Source of the DNA: Phycisphaerales bacterium | Lineage (GTDB): Bacteria > Planctomycetota > Phycisphaerae > Phycisphaerales > UBA1924 | DNA length: 40,976 nt | Direction of reading: 5' to 3' | Assembly: GCA_016741915.1 (NCBI GenBank) | Contig: JACVCS010000029.1 | Location: 1-40,976, forward strand | Shown here: positions 19,058 to 27,332 of the stretch, in pieces | Numbering within the stretch: the first letter of the stretch is position 1 | Layout of the letters: each line of letters opens with the position of its first letter | Notes under the pieces: model-generated | The model's input: only the letters and a program-made list of their open reading frames with translations | Told to the model about the DNA's origin: nothing | Databases searched by the model: none | Translations under genes and position numbers: made by a program

Positions 19058-19969
19058 TCAGCTTTTTCCCGCCTTCGCCTCGGCGGGGTGATCCGACGGG
19101 CCCGTGACGGGCAGAACGATGACGAAGTCGGAGCCTTTGCCGGGCTCGGAGAAGAGGTCGATGCGCCCGCCGTGGGCTTCGATGAGGCGGCGTGCGGTGG
19201 GAAGGCCGAGCCCCGAGCCGCCGGCTTTGGTGGAGAAGTACGGGTTGAAGATGCGTGAGGCGACGTCGGGGGCGATCCCCGGGCCCGTGTCGATGACGTG
19301 GATCTCCACGAACTCGACGCGGTCGATGGTGCGTTTGGTGGTCCGCAGGATCAGCTCGCCGCGGATGGGTGCACCGGCGGCGCGACCGGCGTGATCCGCT
19401 GGCGATGCAGAGCTCGAAGGCGGGGACATCGCCTGCACCGCGTTGAGCATGAGGTTGAGCACGCACTGTTTGATCCGGCGTGCATCGACGCGTGCGGTCA
19501 GTGGGCCCGGGGTCAGGTCAAGGCGCAGGCGCGTGCCGGTGCGTTCGGCTTCGGGGGTGTAGAAATCGCAGAGGTCGCTGACGAGGGTGTTGATGTCGGC
19601 GGGTTTGAGGTCCAGGCGGATCTGACCGGCGAACTCGAGGAAGTCCGCGAGGATGCCCTTGAGCCGCTCGGTCTCGCGGCGGAGCGTGCCGATGCGGTTG
19701 ACCAGACGGGTCTTGTCTTCCGCGGGGAGGGGCGAATCCTGGATTGATTCGGCGAGAAGCTGCGCGTTGAGCCCGATGGTGGAGAGGGGGTTTTTGATCT
19801 CGTGGGCGAGCCCGCCGGTCATGCTGCCGATCTCGGCCATGCGTTCGGCGGCTTGTGCACGGCGCTCGGCTCGGCGGACGCGCTGGGCCTGACGGCGCAG
19901 CAGGGCCGTGGAGGCGGCGGCGCCCAGCAGCAGCCCAAAGGTCCCGGCGGCGAGCAGTTCAAGAACCAT
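19058..19969 (-). CDS. Sensor histidine kinase, NtrB/AtoS-like, single membrane helix
   Basis: 303 residues from the ATG at 19969; an in-frame GTG at 19987 would add 6. One membrane helix (LELLAAGTFGLLLGAAAST) is followed by an Arg-rich coiled coil and then the dimerisation domain MAEIGSMTGGLAHEIKNPLS with the phospho-acceptor His (about residue 56). The ATPase domain shows the N box QCVLNLMLNAVQAM, G1 DTGPGIA, the F box IFNPYFSTKAGGSGLGL and G2 GSGLGLPTARRL. There is no PAS, HAMP or periplasmic sensor domain, so it would sense through its helix or a partner. No response regulator is adjacent, so it is an orphan kinase here. Cytosolic, held at the inner membrane. Confidence 0.92.
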   Translation of the reverse strand: MVLELLAAGTFGLLLGAAASTALLRRQAQRVRRAERRAQAAERMAEIGSMTGGLAHEIKNPLSTIGLNAQLLAESIQDSPLPAEDKTRLVNRIGTLRRETERLKGILADFLEFAGQIRLDLKPADINTLVSDLCDFYTPEAERTGTRLRLDLTPGPLTARVDARRIKQCVLNLMLNAVQAMSPPSSSASPADHAGRAAGAPIRGELILRTTKRTIDRVEFVEIHVIDTGPGIAPDVASRIFNPYFSTKAGGSGLGLPTARRLIEAHGGRIDLFSEPGKGSDFVIVLPVTGPSDHPAEAKAGKS

Positions 19970-20077
19970 CGGGTGGATTATCGGCACGACCGGACCGCAA
20001 CGCGCGGAGAGAACTCCGCGAGCATGTTGACCGGGAGGGAAAATTGGAATGGCTGTACAGACCGCGGCGCGAGCGGA

Positions 20078-20365
20078 TCACCGGCGCGGAGTGCGCGAGT
20101 GGGCCTTCTTCACGACGGTTTCGGGCTCGTCGGTTTCCAAGCGCTGCACGCGGGAGGCGTGCCAGCCCTTTTCGCCGCGCTCGGCGTCGTAGACGACTTG
20201 CGAGCCGTCTTTCAGCACGCGGAAGCCGTCGCCCTCGATCTTGGAAAAGTGGGCGAAGATGTCCTGACCTTGAGGCCCGATGATGAAGCCGAAGCCCTTC
20301 TTCGGGTCGAACCACTTCACCGTGCCCTCGGCGTTCACGATCTTGTCCGGGTGCTGGGCGCTCAT
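20078..20365 (-). CDS. Cold-shock-domain protein
   Basis: 95 residues from the ATG at 20365, with GAGGA 7-8 bases upstream. The fold is shown by GTVKWFDPKKGFGFI (RNP1 KGFGFI) and DIFAHFSKIEGDGF (RNP2-like), then QVVYDAERGEKGWHASRVQR. These proteins bind single-stranded RNA and DNA and melt secondary structure. It is longer than CspA (about 70) because of a 12-residue N-terminal lead and a basic tail (KKAHSRTPRR). The long 5' untranslated region suggested by the upstream promoter candidate would fit cspA-type control. It stands alone between the kinase and pnp. Confidence 0.93.
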   Translation of the reverse strand: MSAQHPDKIVNAEGTVKWFDPKKGFGFIIGPQGQDIFAHFSKIEGDGFRVLKDGSQVVYDAERGEKGWHASRVQRLETDEPETVVKKAHSRTPRR

Positions 20366-20539
20366 TGGCACGTCCTCAACAAATGACACGGTGCGCTGGT
20401 TCATGGACAAATCATCGGGCTGCCGATCGATCAGGTCCAACCGACTCAGGTCTGAGAGGAGGCGATCTCGATGTGCTGGATTGTTTTCGGACCCCAATCC
20501 CGCACACCCCAGACGCCTGTCCGCGTGTGACCTCAGGGC

Positions 20540-20545
20540 AGTTTA
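20540..20545 (-). promoter_or_regulatory. Candidate extended -10 promoter of the cold-shock gene
   Basis: The minus strand reads TGCTAAACT, an extended -10 element, with no good -35 box. The start would be near 20533, giving a leader of about 170 bases, as in cspA-type genes. Confidence 0.35.
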
Positions 20546-20647
20546 GCATCTTTCGTGGCGTTGGTGGCATCGATCATCCGTTTCGGTGATCGAAAAGTCG
20601 TTTGCAAGTGGTTTCCCTCATGTCCGAGAACAGAGGAAAACCCGATG

Positions 20648-20674
20648 AAAAAAACCCCCTTGAAAGGGGGTGTT
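20648..20674 (-). terminator. Rho-independent terminator of pnp
   Basis: The minus strand reads ACCCCCTTTCAAGGGGGT followed by a run of T: a 7-bp stem with a 4-base loop and a strong U-tract. It lies about 60 bases after the pnp stop. Confidence 0.9.
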
Positions 20675-20733
20675 GAGGATGATCGAATTTGGATGCTGGC
20701 CTGAACTGATCTGCAACGGGCCAGGCGGGCGGG

Positions 20734-22929
20734 TCAGTCGTTGCGGACCGACTGGCTCTGCACAGGAGCCTGACCGGCGGCGCCGCCCTGAGCGGCGGCC
20801 TCGGCGGCGAGGGCGGCCTTGCGGGAGAGCTTGATCCGGCCCTGGTCGTCGACGAGGATGACCTTGACCTTGACCATATCGCCCAGCTTCACAACCTCGC
20901 TGACGGACTTGACGTAGCCGTCGGAGAGTTCGGAGATGTGGCACATGCCGTCGGTGCCGGGGGCGAGCTCGATGAAGCAACCGAAGTCCTTCATGGAGAC
21001 GACCTTGCCGGTGTAGATGGTGCCGACCTTGATCTCTTCGCAGAGGGCTTCGATTTCTGAGCGAGCCTGGGCGATGGTTTCGCCGTTGGGGGCGGCGAGC
21101 ATGACGGTGCCGTCGTCTTCGACCTCGATGGTGACGCCGTACTTGTCCTGCAGGCCGCGGATGGTTTTGCCGCCGGGGCCGATGAGCTTCCCGATCTTCT
21201 CGGGGTTGATCATGATGGTGACCAGGCGCGGGGCGAGGGGGCTGATCTCGGCGCGGGGCTTGGCGATGATGCGTTCCATGGTGTCGATGATCTCGAGACG
21301 GCCCTTCTTGGCCTGCTCGAAGATGACCTTGACCTGGTCGAGGTTGAGCCCGCGGGTCTTCAGGTCGAGCTGGATGCCGGTGATCCCTTCGCGGGTGCCG
21401 GAGACCTTGAAGTCCATGTCGCCGAAGAAGTCTTCTTCGCCGATGATGTCAGTAACGAAGATTTCCTTGTTGCCGTCGTCATCGGTGAAGCGGCCGACGG
21501 AGATGCCGGCGCAGGTGGCCTTGATGGGGACGCCGGCGTCCATGAGGGCGAGGCAGCCGCCGCAGACGGAGGCCATGGACGAGGAGCCGTTGGACTCGGT
21601 GATATCGGAGACGACGCGGATGGTGTAGGGAAACTCTTCGGGGCTGGGGAGGATGCCCAGGAGCGAGCGTTCCGCGAGGGCGCCGTGCCCGATCTCGCGC
21701 CGGCCGGGGGCCATGATGCGCTTGACTTCGCCCGTGCTGAACGGGGGGAAGTTGTAGTGGAGCATGAACTTCTTGGAATACTCGGGGAGCAGGCCGTCGA
21801 CGATCTGCTCGTCTTTGCCTGTGCCCAGGGTGACGGAGACGAGGGACTGGGTCTCGCCGCGCTGGAAGAAGGCGGAGCCGTGGGTCCGCTGGAAGATGCC
21901 GACCTCGCCGATGATGGGGCGGATCTCGGTGGGCCCGCGGCCGTCGGCGCGGATCTTGCTCTCGGCGATCAGGCGGCGGGTGATCTTCTCTTCGAGGCGC
22001 TTGAAGGCTTCCTTCGCCTGCGAGCGTTTCTTCAGCGAGTCCTTCCACGCGGCGACGTTGCCGTCGGCCTTCTCGGGGAAGTGGGTATCGAGGAAGGCCT
22101 TGCGGAGGGCGTCGACCTTGTCGTTGCGCTCGCGCTTGCCCTTGAGCTGGCGGGCGGCGATGAGGTCCTTCTCGCAGGTCTTGCTGGTGAAGGCGGTGAT
22201 CTCCTCGCTGGGGAGGAAGATGTCGCCCATGACCTTGGGCTGGCCGGCCTTCTTGGTGAGCTCGTCGATGAGGCCGAGGATCTCCTTGACCTGGTCGTAG
22301 CCGAAGGTCATGGCGTCGAGGACACCCTGCTCGGGGACCTCGGCGGCGCCGACTTCGATCATGTTCAGGCCGTCCTTGTGCCCGGAGAGGACCAGGTCAA
22401 GGTCGGAGTATTCCATCTGCGTGACGGTGGGGTTGACGACGAAGCGGGTGCCGTCGTCGGTGTGGATGCGGGCGACGCGGACGGTGGCGATGGGCCCCTC
22501 GAAGGGGACGTTGCTGATGGCCAGCGCGGCGGAGGCGGCGGTGCCGGCGATGACGTCGGCGTCGTTCTCGGCGTCGTGGCTCATGACGAAGCACTGGACG
22601 AGGATTTCGTCGAAGTAGCCGTCGGGGAAGAGCGGCCGCATGGGGCGGTCGATCATCCGCATGGTGAGGATTTCCTTCTCGCTGGGCGGGCCTTCGCGCT
22701 TCTTGAAGCCACCGGGGAACTTGCCGGCGGCGGAGGTCTTCTCGCGGTAGTCGATGGTCAGACCGAGGAAGTCGGTCCCTTCGCGGGGGGCGCCGCGGGT
22801 GACGGTGGCGAGGACGGTGGTCCCGCCATAGGTCGCCAGGACGGCGGCGGAGCAGAGCTTCGCGACCTTTCCGGTTTCGAGGGTGAGGGTGCGGCCGCCG
22901 ATTTCTTTCTGAACGATGACGTGAGGCAT
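20734..22929 (-). CDS. pnp: Polyribonucleotide nucleotidyltransferase (PNPase)
   Basis: 731 residues from the ATG at 22929, with AGGA 8 bases upstream. PNPase degrades RNA 3'-to-5' using phosphate and also adds tails. Domains in order: RNase PH 1 (about 10-140, with LTIDYREKTSAAGKFPGGF), helical linker, RNase PH 2 (about 320-480, with FQRGETQSLVSVTLGT and SSMASVCGGCLALMDAGVP), KH (about 565-625, IGKLIGPGGKTIRGLQ) and S1 (about 635-705, GTIYTGKVVSMKDFGCFIEL), then an Ala/Gln-rich tail. All are complete, and length is typical (about 700-730). It lies 364 bases downstream of rpsO, the classical rpsO-pnp order, and that spacer holds hairpins that could serve in attenuation or in autoregulation, as known for enterobacteria. 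Confidence 0.98.
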   Translation of the reverse strand: MPHVIVQKEIGGRTLTLETGKVAKLCSAAVLATYGGTTVLATVTRGAPREGTDFLGLTIDYREKTSAAGKFPGGFKKREGPPSEKEILTMRMIDRPMRPLFPDGYFDEILVQCFVMSHDAENDADVIAGTAASAALAISNVPFEGPIATVRVARIHTDDGTRFVVNPTVTQMEYSDLDLVLSGHKDGLNMIEVGAAEVPEQGVLDAMTFGYDQVKEILGLIDELTKKAGQPKVMGDIFLPSEEITAFTSKTCEKDLIAARQLKGKRERNDKVDALRKAFLDTHFPEKADGNVAAWKDSLKKRSQAKEAFKRLEEKITRRLIAESKIRADGRGPTEIRPIIGEVGIFQRTHGSAFFQRGETQSLVSVTLGTGKDEQIVDGLLPEYSKKFMLHYNFPPFSTGEVKRIMAPGRREIGHGALAERSLLGILPSPEEFPYTIRVVSDITESNGSSSMASVCGGCLALMDAGVPIKATCAGISVGRFTDDDGNKEIFVTDIIGEEDFFGDMDFKVSGTREGITGIQLDLKTRGLNLDQVKVIFEQAKKGRLEIIDTMERIIAKPRAEISPLAPRLVTIMINPEKIGKLIGPGGKTIRGLQDKYGVTIEVEDDGTVMLAAPNGETIAQARSEIEALCEEIKVGTIYTGKVVSMKDFGCFIELAPGTDGMCHISELSDGYVKSVSEVVKLGDMVKVKVILVDDQGRIKLSRKAALAAEAAAQGGAAGQAPVQSQSVRND

Positions 22930-23293
22930 GAACGAGTCCTGTCCCGCTGCGAAAGCGGGGTTTGAACACCGCGCCCCCGAGGCCGCGGAACGAGCGGCAG
23001 CGAGGGGGAAAGGTGCTGGGCGGCGGACCCGAGGATGCCTGGAAAGAGCCTTCGAGCACTTGCGGCCTTGCGCCGCACGAAGAGCCTTTCGCACGAGGTT
23101 CGTTGACTGATGGGCGGGGTGAAGAAACCGCGGCAGAACGAACGGCGGGCGAAGAGCCCCTCGCATGCATGGAGGGCTTTTCGGGGGCGTATTCCTCGGG
23201 CCTTGGCCCGGGTGCGAACGAACGGAAACGTACGAACAACGAAACAAGCAGGCCCGCGGGTTTTCACACGCGGGCCTGGGAAAAAGGCTTGGA
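22930..23293 (-). promoter_or_regulatory. rpsO-pnp spacer and pnp leader with hairpins
   Basis: 364 bases with no gene. It holds the rpsO terminator-like hairpin at 23249-23278. It also holds a short stem next to the pnp ribosome-binding site: CCCGCT (22943-22948) with AGCGGG (22954-22959), 13 bases before the ATG. A third candidate stem is TGCGGC-CTTGC-GCCGCA near 23063-23079. A structured leader is typical of pnp genes that PNPase itself controls; that is an analogy. Confidence 0.5.
23249..23278 (-). terminator. Terminator or attenuator hairpin between rpsO and pnp
   Basis: CAGGCCCGCG (23249-23258) and CGCGGGCCTG (23269-23278) form a perfect 10-bp stem with a 10-base loop, starting 16 bases after the rpsO stop. 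The T-run behind it is broken (CTTGTTTCGTTGTT), so part of the transcripts may read on into pnp. Confidence 0.75.
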
Positions 23294-23563
23294 TTACTTG
23301 CGGAGGCCGAGGCGACCGATGAGGTCCAGGTACCGCTGGCGGTCGGCCTTGGCGAGGTAGCGGAGGAGGCGGTTACGCTTGGAGGCCATGAGCACCAGGC
23401 CGCGGCGCGAGTGGTGGTCCTTGCGGTGCTGCTTGAGGTGCTCGGTGAGCTCGTTGATGCGCTGGGTGAGCAGAGCGACCTGGACCTCGGGGGACCCGGT
23501 GTCCTTGGTGTTGATCTGGTAGGTCTTGACGGTCGCTTGACGCTGCTCGACGGTGCTGCTCAT
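23294..23563 (-). CDS. rpsO: 30S ribosomal protein S15
   Basis: 89 residues, the exact usual length, from the ATG at 23563 with GGAAGAG upstream. Family signatures include [40 protein letters not shown] and [10 protein letters not shown]15 binds 16S rRNA at the helix 20-22 junction early in 30S assembly. It is followed by pnp in the same direction. In several bacteria S15 represses its own mRNA; the 70-base leader here is GC-rich and could fold, but no specific S15 site was recognised. Confidence 0.98.
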   Translation of the reverse strand: MSSTVEQRQATVKTYQINTKDTGSPEVQVALLTQRINELTEHLKQHRKDHHSRRGLVLMASKRNRLLRYLAKADRQRYLDLIGRLGLRK

Positions 23564-23633
23564 GGGGTGACTCTTCCAACTCGTAAAGGCCGCGGGTCTG
23601 CACCCGGGGCGGGTGAACGTGTCTATGGAGGGA

Positions 23634-23662
23634 AATATAGACGCACGGGGTGGGCGGATCAA
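23634..23662 (-). promoter_or_regulatory. Promoter of rpsO
   Basis: On the minus strand TTGATC (23657-23662), a 17-base spacer and TATATT (23634-23639) give a good sigma-70 promoter. The start would be near 23627, about 64 bases before the rpsO ATG. Confidence 0.65.
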
Positions 23663-23804
23663 ACCCTGACGGAACCCTGATGGATAAAAGCTTGGATACG
23701 AATCCGCACGGTGGCGGCGTGTACGGTGACTGGTCCCGGCGGAACTTGATCGATCATTGGCGCTTGGGGGCATGTGCAAATCCGAAGGCCGCGTGCGCAT
23801 CGTC

Positions 23805-23810
23805 TATTCT
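23805..23810 (+). promoter_or_regulatory. Candidate -10 box giving a leaderless aminotransferase mRNA
   Basis: TATTCT ends 9 bases before the ATG at 23820, so transcription would start at or next to the start codon. There is no Shine-Dalgarno sequence and no clear -35 box. Confidence 0.3.
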
Positions 23811-23819
23811 TTGCCCACT

Positions 23820-25079
23820 ATGCGTCTTTCTCAGCGTGTGCTTTCGCTTAAACCGTCGTCGACCGTGGCTGTGATGAACAAGGCGAAGGCCTTGAAGGCT
23901 TCGGGCGTGGATGTGCTGAACTTTGGGGCGGGGGAGCCGGACTTCAACACACCGGAGCCGGCGAAGCGGGCGGCGATCGAGTCGATCACGCGGAACGAGA
24001 CGAAGTACATTGATACCCCGGGGGATGTGCAGACGCGGGATCTCATCGCGAAGCTGCTGAGCGAGCGGAACGGGGTGCCGAACGTCAGCAAGGACCACGT
24101 GATCATCACCGCGGGGGTGAAGATGGCGTTGTACCTGACGTTCCAGGCGTTGTTTGATGAGCCGAAGAGCGGGCGTGAGGAGGACCGGGCGGAGTTGTTG
24201 TTGCCTGTGCCTTCGTGGGTGAGCTTTGCGCCGATGGCGAGGCTGGCGGGTGCGCGGGTGGTTGAGCTTCCTACGACGCCTGAGGGGCAGTTCAAGATCA
24301 CGCCGGAGCAGCTTGAGAGGGCGATCACGCCGCGGACGCGGGCGCTGCTGATGAACTCGCCGAGCAATCCGTGCTCGACGATGTACACGGAGGCGGAACT
24401 GCGGGCGCTCGCGGCGGTGATCGACCGCGCAGGCAAGGGCGTCGCGCCCGAGATCATGGTGGTTTCGGACGAGCTGTATCAGAGCATCGTGTTCGGGAGT
24501 GTGCCGCATTTCTCGATCGGCGCGGTGAAGGAGATCGCCGAGCGGACGGTGACGATTAATGGGCCGGGGAAGGCGTTTGCGATGACGGGTTGGCGGCTGG
24601 GCTGGGCGAGCGGGTCGGGCGAGTTCGGCAAGCAGCTCATCGGGGCGATGACGAAGCTGCAGGGGCAGTCGATCACGTGCGTGCCGGGGTTCTCGCTCGC
24701 GGCGGCGCGGGCGGCGCTGACCGAGGCAGGGGCGGAACTGGAGACGATGCGAAAGGCCTTCGCAGCGCGGGCGGAGCTGATCTACTCGCTGCTCGGCGGG
24801 GTTGCGGGTGTGAAGGTCGCCAAGCCCATCGGGGCGTTCTATGTCTTCCCGGATATCAGCGCCCACCTGGGCAAGACCAGCGCCGGCGGGCGGAAGATCA
24901 ACGCGGCGGCGGACTTTGCCGGGGCGTTGCTGGAGGAGCACCAGATGGCTGTTGTGCCGGGGGAGGATTTCTCGGAATCCACCGGGCACAAGCACATACG
25001 CATGAGCTTCGCGTGCTCGGAAGAGCAGATCCGCAAGGGTGTGGATCGGCTGAAGGCGTTTATTGCGGGGTTGAAGTAA
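23820..25079 (+). CDS. Class I aminotransferase, aspartate aminotransferase-like
   Basis: 419 residues from the ATG at 23820. Fold type I PLP enzyme of the Thermus/Bacillus-like aspartate aminotransferase group (Ib). Seen: NFGAGEPDFNTP (about 34-45), TKYIDTPGDVQTRDLI, PVPSWVSFAPMARLAGA, NSPSNPCSTMY (substrate-binding Asn), VSDELYQSIVF (Asp217 and Tyr220) and the Schiff-base lysine in NGPGKAFAMTGWRLGW (Lys251), plus the carboxylate Arg near HKHIRMSFACS. The family form before the lysine is usually Ser or Val-Ser; Gly is found here. The likely reaction is aspartate plus 2-oxoglutarate to oxaloacetate plus glutamate, though prephenate or other acceptors are possible. It is divergent from rpsO and convergent with scpA, with a palindromic repeat between them. 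There is no Shine-Dalgarno sequence, so it may be leaderless. Confidence 0.92.
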   Translation: MRLSQRVLSLKPSSTVAVMNKAKALKASGVDVLNFGAGEPDFNTPEPAKRAAIESITRNETKYIDTPGDVQTRDLIAKLLSERNGVPNVSKDHVIITAGVKMALYLTFQALFDEPKSGREEDRAELLLPVPSWVSFAPMARLAGARVVELPTTPEGQFKITPEQLERAITPRTRALLMNSPSNPCSTMYTEAELRALAAVIDRAGKGVAPEIMVVSDELYQSIVFGSVPHFSIGAVKEIAERTVTINGPGKAFAMTGWRLGWASGSGEFGKQLIGAMTKLQGQSITCVPGFSLAAARAALTEAGAELETMRKAFAARAELIYSLLGGVAGVKVAKPIGAFYVFPDISAHLGKTSAGGRKINAAADFAGALLEEHQMAVVPGEDFSESTGHKHIRMSFACSEEQIRKGVDRLKAFIAGLK

Positions 25080-25090
25080 CGATCCAGAGC

Positions 25091-25116
25091 GCACGGCTCT
25101 AGAGAGCCGTGCCACC
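25091..25116. repeat. Dispersed palindrome, copy 2
   Basis: GCACGGCTCT, AG, AGAGCCGTGC, then CACC. It lies in the 51-base gap between the convergent aminotransferase and scpA genes, where it could end transcription from both sides. Confidence 0.88.
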
Positions 25117-25130
25117 GGGGAGGGAACAGG

Positions 25131-25979
25131 TTACGGCTGCGCCGGTGCGCTCGCGGCGGGGCCGTCGAGGGTCTCGCCCGTGATCGGTTCGAGCTCGATG
25201 GTGCCCTGGACGGAATCCTGGTAGAAGCGGATCTGCTTCTGGCGGATGAGTTCGAGCAGGGCGAGGAAGAGCCCGATGGCCTCGCTGCGGGTTCGACCCG
25301 TGAACATTGAGCGGAACGAGACCCGGCGGCCTTCGCGGACTTCCGGAGCGTTCTTGAGCTGGTCGAGCAGATCGGTGGCGTGGATCTGGATCGGCGTCTC
25401 GTCGTCGAAGACGCGGTGCTCACCCACGCGGGCGAAGTCAACCGTGGCCATGATGCGCGAGAAGGCCTCGACGAGGTCGACCAGGTCGATATCGCTGAGC
25501 TCGACGGGGGTGTCGGCGTCCGCGGCTTCGACCGGGGCTTGGGGGACTTGAGCCGGGGCGCTGGGGAAGCGGGCTTCCCACTGGGCGTGGCGGTCCTGCA
25601 GCATGCTCGCGGCGTCGCGATAGCGCTTGTAGGCGAGCAGTTTTTGAACCAGGTCGGCGCGGGGGTCGAGCTCGTCGGCGACGGGGGCGAGACTCGCTTC
25701 GGAGGAACCGTCGGCACCCGGTGCGGGCTTGGGCAGCGGTGAGAGCAGACGCGACTTGAGCTCCATCAACGTGGCGGCCATGACGAGGAACTCGCCGGCG
25801 AGCTCGATATCCAGATGCTCCAGCCCCGCGTCCTGCTTGATCAGGGCCATGTACTGGTCGGTGATCTGGGCGACGGGGATGTCGTGGATGTCCACCTCGC
25901 TCTTGCGGATGAGGTAGAGCAAGAGGTCGAGCGGGCCCTCGAAGGCGTCGAGACGGACTTTGTATTCAGCGACGGTCAT
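25131..25979 (-). CDS. scpA: Segregation and condensation protein A
   Basis: 282 residues from the ATG at 25979. ScpA is the kleisin that bridges the two heads of SMC and binds ScpB in chromosome compaction. The N-terminal domain is clear: YKVRLDAFEGPLDLLLYLIR, KSEVDIHDIPVAQITDQYM and LAGEFLVMAATLMELKSRLL. The middle (about residues 85-160) is a Pro/Ala/Asp-rich loop region. The C-terminus (FLALLELIRQKQIRFYQDS) is the winged helix that contacts the SMC head. No scpB is adjacent, unlike in many bacteria. It is divergent from kdsD with a 100-base shared upstream region. Confidence 0.95.
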   Translation of the reverse strand: MTVAEYKVRLDAFEGPLDLLLYLIRKSEVDIHDIPVAQITDQYMALIKQDAGLEHLDIELAGEFLVMAATLMELKSRLLSPLPKPAPGADGSSEASLAPVADELDPRADLVQKLLAYKRYRDAASMLQDRHAQWEARFPSAPAQVPQAPVEAADADTPVELSDIDLVDLVEAFSRIMATVDFARVGEHRVFDDETPIQIHATDLLDQLKNAPEVREGRRVSFRSMFTGRTRSEAIGLFLALLELIRQKQIRFYQDSVQGTIELEPITGETLDGPAASAPAQP

Positions 25980-26079
25980 GCTTCGATGCTCGCGACAAAG
26001 GCGGATGGAAAGGGCACGCGGCAGGGGCCCGACGACGGGCGGACTGGCACAGATGACCAGTGTACCCTGTTCCTGAACG

Positions 26080-27117
26080 ATGCCCCAAACAGACCAGATC
26101 AATCGCGAGTTGGAGTTGGCGCGGTCGGTGTTGAGCGTCGAGGCGAAGGCGGTTGCGCAGATTGCCGATCGGCTGGGTGGCGCGGAGGGGGCGTTTGTGC
26201 AGGCCGTCACGCTGATCGAGCGGTGCGTGCAGCGCGGCGGGACGGTGCTGGTGACGGGGCTGGGTAAGAGCGGGCTGATCGGGGCGAAGATCTCCGCAAC
26301 GCTGACGAGCCTGGGGATCACGTCGCACTTTGTGCATCCAACTGAGGCGGCGCACGGTGATCTGGGGTCGTTCCGACCGGCCGACATGTGCATCGCGCTG
26401 AGCTATTCCGGAGAGACCGAGGAGGTCATCGCCATCGCGTCGCTGCTGAGGCAGGACGGGATCCCGGTCATCGGCATCACCGCGGGGGAGCGTGAAAGCG
26501 GGTTGAAGCACGCCAGCACGGTGGTCCTGGCGGTTGGTGAGTGCGAGGATGAACTTTCGCCCGCGCCGATGGCCAGCACCACCGCGCAGCTTGCGCTGGG
26601 TGATGCGCTGGCGCTGTGCGCATCGCGGCGGCTGGGCTTCACGCCCGAGGACTTTGCCCGTCGGCACCCCGGTGGGTCGCTGGGGGCGCTGCTGCGGCCT
26701 GTGGTTGAAGCGCTGCGGTTCAAGGTTGAGAACCGCACGCTGCAACCGGTCAGCGACAAGGTGAGCGTGGCGGAGGCGCTGAAACGCTCCGAGACGAGCG
26801 TGCGCCGCCCCGGGGCGCTACTGCTGGTTGATGAGCAGGGCGTGCTGAGCGGGCTGTTTACCGATGCGGACCTGCGCCGGTTGGTGCTGAAGGATCCGGG
26901 CGCGCTGGCGAGCCCGATCTCGCAGCACATGACGCGGAACCCGGGGTGTTTGCACGAGGGGGATTTGATCCGCGACGCGGTGCGGATGGTGCGCGAGCAT
27001 CGACGCGACGAAGTGCCGGTGGTTGATACGCAGGGGAGGCCTGTGGGGTTGCTGGATGTGCAGGACCTGGTGGCGATGAAACTGGTCCGCGACGACGGAG
27101 CGCCGGGCGGGCGGTGA
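26080..27117 (+). CDS. kdsD: Arabinose-5-phosphate isomerase (KdsD/KpsF/GutQ family)
   Basis: 345 residues. It converts ribulose 5-phosphate to arabinose 5-phosphate, the first step of Kdo synthesis. The SIS domain (about 45-180) has VLVTGLGKSGLIGAKISATL, PTEAAHGDLG, ALSYSGETEE and PMASTTAQLALGDALA, followed by the family motif RRHPGGSLG. Two CBS domains fill residues about 215-340 (VSVAEALKRS; GLFTDADLRRLV; RRDEVPVVDTQGRPVGLLD). The length is typical (about 320-340). kdsC follows after 215 bases that are mostly a 7-base tandem repeat, then an LptC/LptA-like gene: the same order as kdsD-kdsC-lptC-lptA in proteobacteria. Only a weak TACCCT -10 candidate (26063-26068) was seen upstream. Confidence 0.95.
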   Translation: MPQTDQINRELELARSVLSVEAKAVAQIADRLGGAEGAFVQAVTLIERCVQRGGTVLVTGLGKSGLIGAKISATLTSLGITSHFVHPTEAAHGDLGSFRPADMCIALSYSGETEEVIAIASLLRQDGIPVIGITAGERESGLKHASTVVLAVGECEDELSPAPMASTTAQLALGDALALCASRRLGFTPEDFARRHPGGSLGALLRPVVEALRFKVENRTLQPVSDKVSVAEALKRSETSVRRPGALLLVDEQGVLSGLFTDADLRRLVLKDPGALASPISQHMTRNPGCLHEGDLIRDAVRMVREHRRDEVPVVDTQGRPVGLLDVQDLVAMKLVRDDGAPGGR

Positions 27118-27174
27118 TCGCATCGACGGGCAAGCCAAGGCCGAGCCTGCGTGCCGATGTGCGGGGCGGGTGCC

Positions 27175-27307
27175 GATTTGAGATTTGAGATTTGAGATTT
27201 GAGATTTGAGATTTGAGATTTGAGATTTGAGATTTGAGATTTGAGATTTGAGATTTGAGATTTGAGATTTGAGATTTGAGATTTGAGATTTGAGATTTGA
27301 GATTTGA
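27175..27307. repeat. Tandem array of 19 copies of a 7-base unit
   Basis: The unit GATTTGA repeats 19 times without a mismatch over 133 bases, between kdsD and kdsC. It ends 25 bases before the kdsC start codon. It is about 71% AT in a GC-rich region. Read on the minus strand, it yields a meaningless NLKSQIS peptide repeat. A perfect array of this kind is prone to change length by slippage. Confidence 0.98.
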
Positions 27308-27332
27308 TTCCCCCACTTCCTGAGCTTCGACC

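Noticed and set aside
21685..22965. 426-codon open frame antisense to pnp
   Set aside because: Low-complexity Gly/Val/Glu/Asp shadow of the pnp coding strand.
27175..27307. CRISPR array
   Set aside because: The units are 7 bases and directly adjacent, with no spacers; this is a microsatellite.
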